Shown in pieces: positions 1-64,000 of a stretch of DNA of 64,000 nt (position 1 is its first letter; each line of letters opens with the position of its first letter). The position numbers and the translations under genes were made by a program. Under the pieces are notes generated by a model, which was not told the DNA's origin, searched no databases, and worked only from the letters and a program-made list of their open reading frames with translations. This DNA is from Amorphochlora amoebiformis (lineage: Eukaryota > Cercozoa > Chlorarachniophyceae). The stretch is from contig BAAHQB010000104.1 of assembly GCA_054601695.1 (NCBI GenBank), positions 1-64,000 on the forward strand, read 5' to 3'.

Positions 1-97
1 ACGTATAAATTATTGAGCATATGTATGTAAATGTCTGCAGGTGTGCGCACATGTACTGATACACAAACACAACATACCAATATACCACACAAATGCA

Positions 98-102
98 TAC
101 TA

Positions 103-157
<55 letters not shown>

Positions 158-158
158 G

Positions 159-189
<31 letters not shown>

Positions 190-216
190 GAGTATATTAT
201 ATATTTACATATAGAC

Positions 217-311
<95 letters not shown>

Positions 312-315
312 TATA

Positions 316-355
<40 letters not shown>

Positions 356-375
356 TATATATATATATATACAAC
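98..375. repeat. TA microsatellite array, left edge
   Basis: (TA)n with CACACA and TATG interruptions. 376-454 is unique AT-moderate sequence outside any confident exon; 589-655 is low-complexity. Confidence 0.95.
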
Positions 376-454
376 ATTGCTAAAAATCTGCCAGCCTCAT
401 CCCAGCCCTAAACTCTAACCCTCTCAACCAAATTAAAAGCCAACAAGTGCTTAC

Positions 455-22905
<22,451 letters not shown>

Positions 22906-23036
22906 GGGAGGAGCCGCCCTGCTATCGTGCCAGTTCTAGGTATTAAAACAAGTTCAAACAAATCATAGACTATTCGAGAAAAGAGAAGTAAGAGAAAGAA
23001 GACTGGACAGTCAGAGGAGTACAAAGAAACCTGATG

Positions 23037-23067
<31 letters not shown>

Positions 23068-23088
23068 TATAGTATATATTAAAAATAC

Positions 23089-23150
<62 letters not shown>

Positions 23151-23267
23151 AATATATATATGTATACATATATACACATATATATTTACATACATATATA
23201 CATATATATATATACATATATATATTTATATATATATATATATACATACATATATACATATATATAG

Positions 23268-23309
<42 letters not shown>

Positions 23310-23370
23310 ATATATATACATATATTAATATGTATGTACATTAATATGTATAAACATTTACATACATATA

Positions 23371-23402
<32 letters not shown>

Positions 23403-23435
23403 TTACATGTGGCAAACAAACTGATCTTTTTGTTT

Positions 23436-38157
<14,722 letters not shown>

Positions 38158-38487
38158 CTCAGCCCCCTCGGCTTTCCTGTCGCAGTGGATTGCCTTCTCT
38201 CCCGGTATCTTGCGCGAGGCAGGTTGACACGTGTCTCAGGAGATTCTGTCACTCAGAGATGTCACATGTGCTTTTGCTTCTGTTGATGCATTTGCTCTCA
38301 ATGTCACGCAGGACTGTCACGCAGGACTGTCATGCAGGACTGTCACGCAGGATTGTCACGCATGACTGTCACGCAGGACTGTCACATAGGACATCCGATG
38401 GCGCGAGTTGCCCGATGGGTGCCGTTGGCAATGCTGGGAATGGTCTGGAGGTGGGATGAAGCAGACTTGGGATTGAATAAGGGACAT
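38158..38487. promoter_or_regulatory. Divergent promoter region between gene B and NAR1
   Basis: 330 bp separate the proposed ATG of gene B (minus, 38157) and that of NAR1 (plus, 38488). The interval is unique, has no TA arrays and contains seven tandem 13-bp repeats (see next entry). No TATA box is obvious. The assignment rests only on the head-to-head gene layout. Confidence 0.55.
38302..38392 (+). repeat. Seven tandem copies of a 13-bp unit (TGTCACGCAGGAC)
   Basis: Units start at 38302, 38315, 38328, 38341, 38354, 38367 and 38380. Three are identical; the others differ by one base, or by two in the last. The unit is unlike any other repeat in the window and sits in the middle of a divergent promoter, so it may be a cluster of protein-binding sites. 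TGTCACG-like cores also occur just upstream near 38246 and 38262. Confidence 0.9.
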
Positions 38488-42968
<4,481 letters not shown>

Positions 42969-43542
42969 CGTCTGCAAGCTGTTAAGATCGTACTTATTAT
43001 CCGCTTGCGTCTTGAAGCAGCAACTTAACTGTTAGTCGGACTCGTATTATGTCTAGAAAGTATCTTATTCCACCATCTAGCCATATGATATAATATTCGC
43101 CCCCATGGCGTACGTATGTCTGTCATTACGTAGCTGTACTAGGTATAACAGGCATGACGTGAATCTTACTAAGTACATTTATCTACTATGATCTAGATGA
43201 CATACCAGCACATTTATCACGTCGCGATATACAGGAATGACTAGCTGAGACATAGTGCCACAATTCGAGTGTTAACATAACTTGCATTAGCGCAAGAATC
43301 TAGTGAGGGGTGTTATCTAGTGTGTGGTAGGCTCGTCCAGCTTTGAATCGAAGGTGTGTTCGTCTATCTCCTCTAGAGGGCACTGGTATAAAAAAGTATA
43401 TATGTATATAAATATGTATATGTATGTGTGTATATAAAATATATTATATACATAATATATATAAAAATAACGATGTATGTATATATATTTGAATATTTAA
43501 ATGTAAATTTGTACTCAATTCAGCTAATATATGTATATATAT

Positions 43543-43574
<32 letters not shown>

Positions 43575-43637
43575 CGATGTATGTATATAGATTGGAATGT
43601 TTAAATGTAAATTGGTACTCAATGTAGCTAATATATA

Positions 43638-43668
<31 letters not shown>

Positions 43669-44103
43669 GTATATATATATGTATATATGTATATATGTAT
43701 ATATATATATATATAATATACATAAATATAATATTATATCATAGCATGTATAAATACGTACATCGACCCATGTATGCTTAGTTAATATGTAATATTACCA
43801 TTCCTTATAGATAGTGTATATATATGTATCTATATGTATATATTTGTATGTATGTATACATATCTATTTATACCATTCCCTAAGCTATGTATACATATCT
43901 ATTTAAATGTTTTTTAACATTCACATATATTCATAAGTGTATAGTAATGTACACATTATACTATTCCTAAGAACCAAGCGCTAACCTAACTTATGTACAT
44001 AATCTATGTATCTAAAAATGTACATCTAAATATACTATACATACACGTACATTCAAAAATATAGTCTATCAATACATACCATTAACCCTAAGCTTCCAAA
44101 CAT

Positions 44104-44140
<37 letters not shown>

Positions 44141-44300
44141 CTATATATATGTGTGTATATCTATGTGTATAAATATAACCGTATGTAATATATATAAATA
44201 CGTTTTTCATACACACACATTTATGACTAAATACATAATATATGAATACGTACGCATAGTACCATCCCTGAGAAGCAAAGCGCTATCCTTAGCGCGAGCT
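42969..44300. other. Intergenic DNA between NAR1 and gene D
   Basis: 42969-43390 is unique, balanced in composition and without an open frame of note. It probably holds the NAR1 3' UTR and polyadenylation site, though no perfect AATAAA was seen. 43390-44120 is AT-rich with TA arrays and a direct repeat pair; 44120-44300 is low-complexity turning unique. Confidence 0.6.
43470..43635 (+). repeat. Direct repeat pair (~60 bp) downstream of NAR1
   Basis: CGATGTATGTATATA, then TTTAAATGTAAATT, then GTACTCAAT and AGCTAATATAT occur at 43471-43530 and again at 43574-43632, separated by a TA array. Confidence 0.75.
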
Positions 44301-44309
44301 GGTGCTTAC

Positions 44310-51467
<7,158 letters not shown>

Positions 51468-51473
51468 CTGGCA

Positions 51474-51504
<31 letters not shown>

Positions 51505-51674
51505 ACATACTATATATATATATGTATACATATATATATATATATATATAATATAATATGTGTATACACGTGTGTGTACGCATATGTATATGTATGAGTA
51601 CAAAAATAAAAATATGTGCAATACATATGATATATATTTATATATATGTATGTGTGTGTGTGTGTATATATGTA

Positions 51675-51714
<40 letters not shown>

Positions 51715-51973
51715 TTATGTATATACATGTGTATATATATATAGATTTGTTTATATACGTACACACATATGTATGTGTATATTATTATGCAAAATACATT
51801 CAGAAGTGTATATATATTACATATATATACATATTTACATATGTATGTATATATATACATATATATATATATTTCCTAAATATATGTACAAACATACATA
51901 TACATATACACATACACATATATATGCACACATAATATTATATATATATATATATATATATAAAATCTGTACT

Positions 51974-52018
<45 letters not shown>

Positions 52019-52053
52019 GTGCATAAGGTACCTATCCCGTTAGCTGTACGTAT

Positions 52054-52089
<36 letters not shown>

Positions 52090-52177
52090 TATCATATATA
52101 CATAATATATATATATATAGAGTATAAATAATAATAAATAGATAAACATGTATATTATATATATATATATATATATC

Positions 52178-52218
<41 letters not shown>

Positions 52219-52362
52219 GTATACATGCACATGCACTTACATTAATATATTATTGTTGTGTCAATAAATTCGTGCATAATGCTATCTTCCAGGCTGTGTA
52301 TAAATATATAATTAAAAATAGATGCACAGCTAATCACATATGCATACATATCAATACGTATA

Positions 52363-52407
<45 letters not shown>

Positions 52408-52599
52408 AATATATATATGTTATATATATGTATATATATAGATATATACATACATACATAAATGTACATATGTATGTATATCTATAGCGACATATATATA
52501 TATATATGTATATTTATGTGTGTATCAAAAGCGTAAGGGTTTTGACCTATTTTAGGTTCTACTGGAGGACGGACTGCTCGCATTGACTTCCTAACAATT

Positions 52600-52926
52600 C
52601 CAATAACCGTCAGCTTTACCCTTACCTTTAGGCTTAGCTTTGGGCTTAGAGCTTTAAGTTTAGATTAGGATTAACCTCGGTAGAGTTAGGTTAGGGTTAG
52701 ACCAGCTGAAGGTTACGGTTAGCTCATAGCTTACGGTTAGCTTAAGCGTTACGGTTAGCTTAGGCTTAGGGCCAGCTGCTGGGTTAGGATTACCTTTACG
52801 GTAAACATTGGGGTTAGCTTAGGTTAGCTCTGGGTAAACCTTATGTTAGGTCTAGGGTTATCTCGGTTACTTCAGGGTTAGGATTGGCTTTGGTATTTGC
52901 TTTAGGGTTAGGTTATATACATATTT

Positions 52927-52985
<59 letters not shown>

Positions 52986-53530
52986 TTATTTATTTAGGGT
53001 TAACACCTTAGTTAGTATTAAGAGCAACTTTTGGTTGTACGTAAATAAACAAGTATCATAAATAAGTAATATAATAATTCAATGGCTAGCCCTACAGCTA
53101 TGTCCAGAAAAACCCCTAAAGTTAACTATAAGTCTAAACCTAGACCTAATATAAAACTATGTATTAAAATATATGTATGTGTGTGTATACACATAATATA
53201 ATATAATATAATATAATATATATTATATTATATATATATATATATATATATGCATATATTGCTTACAAGAACTGAACCCGACACCATTCTGGTTCAAATC
53301 CTGGACACACCTGCATATATAATAAGATTGTGCATATTACATACATATATATATATATATATATACATACATATATAATATACATACACATATATACATA
53401 TATATTTATTTATTAGTATACAACATAATTTAAACTCAAGCTCCATATCCCATCAACCTTAAACAAACTTAAACCTAACCTAAACTTAACCTTTACCTTA
53501 TCTAACCCTAAACGTTACCATTTCCCTATA
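52600..53530. repeat. Second degenerate telomere-like region, G-rich then C-rich
   Basis: 52600-52915 is full of GGTTAGG, GGTTAGC and GGCTTAG variants on the plus strand. After a TA array, 53090-53160 and 53440-53530 show the complement (CCTAAAC, CTAACCC). The middle (53150-53430) is TA repeat plus a short unique stretch. No gene is seen. Confidence 0.6.
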
Positions 53531-53575
53531 ATAACCTCTCGCTGTAGAACTGTAGACATCCAGCTCTCCCCTAAA

Positions 53576-53630
<55 letters not shown>

Positions 53631-53791
53631 CATGTATATATATATGTGTGTATATATATGTATATATATATATATATGTAAATTTTTTATCTCAGTGTAC
53701 CAACTCCACAAAACCCCCCTCAGACAAACACGCCAAATCGCCCCCTGCCCCCTTAAAAAAGAATATATACATGACACGTACGTTCGAATAC

Positions 53792-53857
<66 letters not shown>

Positions 53858-53932
53858 ATTTTCGTATATCTGTACGCGCCTGTGTTAAACGCTCTCATTC
53901 ATCTAAACTATGCTCCCCTCTCCCCATATCAG

Positions 53933-54361
53933 ACTTCAGAACCCCTCCTGGAAGAGCAGCCGCCAAAGATGCCACATATATCAATCGTCCTTGCTCTTAT
54001 CAACCTCAAAATTAACCCCCCGACCCCCCTTAAAATTGCCGGAAATGCCCTCCTTTCTCAACAGAAGGGGACATTAAAGCCGAGTTTTTAAAATGCCGGG
54101 GTGCGTGCACGTGTCACACATGTCTGCGTTAGACTCAAAGAAGGACGCATCGGTAGCGGGGATTGAGGGCCTCTTAAAATAAGTTTTTTTCTTTCAGGAG
54201 GGTATTGATTCCTGTATGCAAGGGGAGGAGCTAGGAGGAGAGGAGGGAAGAAGGATTCAGATCTCTTCCCGCCGAGTTTTGGGAATTTTCACGACAGACC
54301 GGATGTGTTTTCGGGCGGGAAAAGGAGGGGATGTGTTTTCGAAAAATCGAACGCGGGGTTA
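53933..54361 (+). CDS. Two candidate plus-strand exons of an unknown gene
   Basis: A CAG acceptor at 53931-53932 opens a 52-codon frame to a stop at 54089-54091 ([17 protein letters not shown] and on). A second, stronger acceptor with a T-rich tract (ending TTTCTTTCAG just before 54200) opens about 54 codons ([19 protein letters not shown]) to a stop near 54361. No donor links them and I recognise neither, so each could be a terminal exon or chance. The DNA between and after is unique, GC-richer than the TA filler, and contains an imperfect repeat of GGATGTGTTTTCG. Confidence 0.28.
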
Positions 54362-54599
54362 GGGTGCAAGTATTAATAACTTTGTTGGAAAATATGGTCC
54401 GTGCAGATTCTTTTTAAATTTGGAGGGGAGGGCGAAGTAGGGGGGGGGGAATGAGAGGATGCATATTTTTTTTGTCCTCGCCTTGGTTGATATTTGTGTG
54501 ATTTTCAACATTTGTTTGACTGCAGAATTCTCCCGTTGTAACGTGGAAGATTCCAGTACATAGATGCATCCACAATTATTGCTCATATACATCTAATAT

Positions 54600-54628
54600 A
54601 CGTTCATAAGTTACACACATGCATATAC

Positions 54629-54708
<80 letters not shown>

Positions 54709-54812
54709 GTATATGTATATGTGTGTGTATGTAATGAATATGTGTATGTACATATCTATATGTATGTATATATATTGTATACTCTATATATATTCACATA
54801 ATATGTATATAC

Positions 54813-54852
<40 letters not shown>

Positions 54853-55061
54853 CATATAAATATATATACGTAATATATATTCTATATATATACATATATA
54901 TATATATATATAATATATATATTTATATAAAATATATATATATTATATATATATATATATATATATGTATATAAATAGGTCACTATACACATTATTTATT
55001 TACATTTATTATGTATTCACATATAATATACAAATTATTGATTTACATTTATTATGTATTC

Positions 55062-55102
<41 letters not shown>

Positions 55103-55180
55103 AAATATAAACGTATATATATATATGTGTGTGTGTATAAATGTGAACGTACATACACGTCCGAATATATTTGTATATAT
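54600..55180. repeat. TA microsatellite block upstream of the Nudix gene
   Basis: (TA)n arrays with a near-perfect duplication of TTATTTACATTTATTATGTA-type sequence at about 54993 and 55038. 54362-54600 is unique without a confident exon. Confidence 0.95.
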
Positions 55181-55402
55181 CTCCCTCTCCCTCTCCCTCT
55201 CCCTCTCCCTCTCTCCCCCTTCCTCTCTCCCTCTCTCCCTCATCCCTCTCCCCCCATTCCGTCTGTCTCGCCTTCCACTAGCCCTTCTCTCACTCTCTCC
55301 CCCTCTCCCTCCTCTTCTACTCTACCTCTCTCCCTCTCTTTCTCTCTCCCTCCCTCCCTCTCTCTCCTCCCTTCCCTCCCTCTCTGTCTCCCTGTCTCAC
55401 TC

Positions 55403-55405
<3 letters not shown>
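55178..55405 (+). repeat. Pyrimidine-rich (CCCTCT)n tract
   Basis: Starts as perfect CCCTCT units and decays into mixed CT sequence up to the next TA array. It lies just upstream of the Nudix start codon (55584). The Ser/Pro/Leu frames over it are compositional. Confidence 0.85.
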
Positions 55406-55447
<42 letters not shown>

Positions 55448-55583
55448 TATGTATGTATGTGTATGTGTGTAAATACATAAATTTGTATATATGTATAAAT
55501 ATATATATATATATAAATTTGTATATATATATATGCATATATATATTTATATATATATATATATAAATATATATATATCTTCT

Positions 55584-59982
<4,399 letters not shown>

Positions 59983-60147
59983 GCTACCGATGTCGAGCCA
60001 AGCTATGTGCTACATACATCCGCATAACGCTTAGCTTGAACTGGAGCTTAATATGAACGAATGTTGCTGGGCTTGCATATTTGCAGGGTCACAGTACTAG
60101 TAAGAGAGAATTGCTGAGTAATGCATGTATCATAATGTATTACATGG

Positions 60148-60202
<55 letters not shown>

Positions 60203-60476
60203 TATGTATATATATATATATATTTGTGTAAATATTTACTAGATTTAAAAACATGTCACTATATATATATTTATATGATATATCATAATTACATATATAC
60301 TTACAATGTGGTATAAAGTATATACTTTATATGTATGTATGTAACTAGTATAATTGTATATCAGGTAGGGTATATCTAGTATCTAGAGTATATCTGCACG
60401 ATCTAGACGATGAGTCGATGATACAGGATGAGATCAGCTAGCTAGATCTGTATGACATATACACAGTCCAGTAATA

Positions 60477-60514
<38 letters not shown>

Positions 60515-60696
60515 TTGGAAAATATCGCATTGAAAATGGTGAAAAAATTTTATAAAAATATATCTAGATATACACATTGTATGTTTTACGTTTTATATTA
60601 CACTATTGAATGTATATCCTAGATATCAATATATAAACTACAGTGATAGTATTAATCGTAATTTAAGTCTCTGACACATGATATATATAACGGAAA

Positions 60697-60730
<34 letters not shown>

Positions 60731-60763
60731 AGATACATATATGCATATACCATTCCGATTGAG

Positions 60764-60810
<47 letters not shown>

Positions 60811-60976
60811 ATATATATTTATATACACACACACACACCTAGATATATATACATACATATATATATATATATATATACTCGAAGATTGTCAGCGGTACCA
60901 TAATGTTACAGCCGTTGTTGTGGCAAGATATACACGTGTCACGGTACGCGCCAGGTCTGATCTACAGTGACAGTGA

Positions 60977-61786
60977 CTAATGCTGCGGAGCGACTATGTC
61001 CTCCCAATGGTCTATAACAGTCGCCGCCAATCGAATCCAAAGGTACGCCTCGAAGAAATAGATGGGGTGAATCCCAAAGATGTGTATTCGCCTTCCCCTG
61101 TGCTTCTTTCCTCCCCTGAGCCTCAGAACAAGATGGAGTGTGGCGTCGCTCTGGATGTTGTAGTCCATAAGGCTCTGGGCCTCGTCGAGCTGCTTGCCGC
61201 CAAAGATGAGCCTCTGCTGTTCCACAGGCACGCCTTCCTTCTCCTGGATTTTCTTTTTGATGCTCTCTATTGAGTCATTTTGTTCCACCTGAAGGGGAAT
61301 GCTGCGCCCCGAGAGGGACTTCACCATTATCTGCATGCCCCCTCTGAGGAAAGCGAGCCGGGTGAGCAGGACCATGAGCTTGTCTCCATGATTTGTTGAC
61401 ACCTTATTCTCTGGTCTCCTTCTGGATAAGTTCCCTGTGTCAAGGCGGGTGTGGAGTTCATCATTTAGACTCAACGACCCATGTTGCCCCTCGAAGACTG
61501 GCCTGCACCGAACCCCACTGCTAGACTCCACGTCAAACATCGAATCCCCGCCCCGGGGCGCCCAAACAACACCGGTCTCAGCTCTAGGGCTGGTCCTTGA
61601 TCCCTTCCTCAACCCTGAAAAGATGCCACGCCCCGATATATGAGGTTCTGCGCTCACCCCTGGGCTGAGGACTTCAAAAGACCTATCATCCTGTAGCAAC
61701 CATCGCGCCTGTATGAGAATACAAATACCTTTACGTTGCCATTTGATCATACCTCCGTCGTGTCGTGCCGTGTACAATCGCAACAA
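60977..61786 (-). CDS. Divergent ubiquitin with N- and C-terminal extensions
   Basis: One open frame of 269 codons. Residues 151-226 (61109-61336) are a ubiquitin moiety of exactly 76 residues, starting [10 protein letters not shown] and ending [10 protein letters not shown]. By eye it matches human ubiquitin at about 50 of 76 sites. The hydrophobic patch Leu8, Ile44, Val70 and the C-terminal LRLRGG are kept, as are Lys6, 27, 29, 33 and 48. Lys11 is Arg and Lys63 is Ser. The moiety is preceded directly by FLRGG and followed by a 43-residue tail (KKHRGRR, then a hydrophobic stretch) unlike the eS31 or eL40 ribosomal fusions. The ATG at 61786 is only the longest-frame choice. Possible splice sites exist in both extensions, for example a pyrimidine-rich AG just before the RGG at 61350 and a GTACCT in the tail, so the extensions may be partly intronic. 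The ubiquitin part itself is secure. Confidence 0.82.
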   Translation of the reverse strand: MLRLYTARHDGGMIKWQRKGICILIQARWLLQDDRSFEVLSPGVSAEPHISGRGIFSGLRKGSRTSPRAETGVVWAPRGGDSMFDVESSSGVRCRPVFEGQHGSLSLNDELHTRLDTGNLSRRRPENKVSTNHGDKLMVLLTRLAFLRGGMQIMVKSLSGRSIPLQVEQNDSIESIKKKIQEKEGVPVEQQRLIFGGKQLDEAQSLMDYNIQSDATLHLVLRLRGGKKHRGRRIHIFGIHPIYFFEAYLWIRLAATVIDHWEDIVAPQH

Positions 61787-61918
61787 GGCAAGTATACGCC
61801 CAGAACCATCACCAACAGCGACCCCCCACCCAGCTTCGGGAACCCCATTCTGAGTTTTGGGCCGAAGAATTCTAGAATAATAATTCGTTTTTTGTCGGCA
61901 CTAGAACTACCCGCCAAA
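61787..61918. promoter_or_regulatory. Compact divergent promoter between the ubiquitin and HMG/histone-fold genes
   Basis: About 132 bp lie between the longest ubiquitin-fusion frame (minus) and the HMG gene ATG (plus). The stretch is free of TA arrays, C-rich in its left part, and has no clear TATA box. If the ubiquitin gene starts further in, the region is larger. Confidence 0.4.

Positions 61919-64000
<2,082 letters not shown>

Noticed and set aside
55011-55480. Ser/Pro/Leu-rich plus-strand frames of 127-144 codons
   Set aside because: They are the translation of the (CCCTCT)n tract with TA repeats at both ends.
60977-61108. Ribosomal-protein (eS31 or eL40) tail after ubiquitin
   Set aside because: The 43-residue tail has no zinc-finger cysteines and none of the motifs of either ribosomal protein.

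Overview
The window is nuclear DNA of a eukaryote, almost certainly a protist or alga. More than half of it is (TA)n microsatellite with short (TG)n, (CA)n and (TATG)n edges. Genes survive as many small exons of ordinary base composition scattered through this filler. Interstitial TTAGGG-type repeats point to a TTAGGG-like telomere. The species cannot be fixed from the sequence. Almost every long open frame here is translated TA repeat (Ile-Tyr runs) and is not a gene.

I rebuilt genes by eye by linking exons with plausible GT/AG borders and checking that the codon phase of each exon end fits the next exon start. Three genes are clear. The first is a complete NAR1/CIAO3 iron-sulfur assembly protein (+, 38488-42968). 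The second is a complete NUDT15/MTH2-like Nudix hydrolase (+, 55584-59982). The third is a two-HMG-box protein running into a histone fold and off the right edge (+, 61919-64000). A divergent ubiquitin embedded in a longer protein lies at 60977-61786 (-). Two very large minus-strand genes with 28 or more tiny exons fill 455-22905 (gene A, runs off the left edge) and 23436-38157 (gene B, complete model of about 868 aa). I could not name either. A fourth minus-strand gene (gene D, 44310-51467) carries a hexapeptide-coding minisatellite.

Layout: gene A (-), gene B (-), a 330-bp divergent promoter with seven 13-bp tandem repeats, NAR1 (+), gene D (-), degenerate telomere-like DNA (50.3-53.5 kb), two candidate plus-strand exons (53.9-54.4 kb), Nudix (+), ubiquitin gene (-), a 132-bp divergent promoter, and the HMG/histone-fold gene (+). 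Several introns are 35-160 nt and lack TA arrays. The rest are inflated to kilobases almost wholly by TA arrays, sometimes with dispersed repeats. Proposed functions fit general eukaryotic housekeeping (Fe-S assembly, nucleotide sanitation, ubiquitin, chromatin). No operon-like or mobile-island organisation is seen, and no CRISPR, tRNA or rRNA was recognised.
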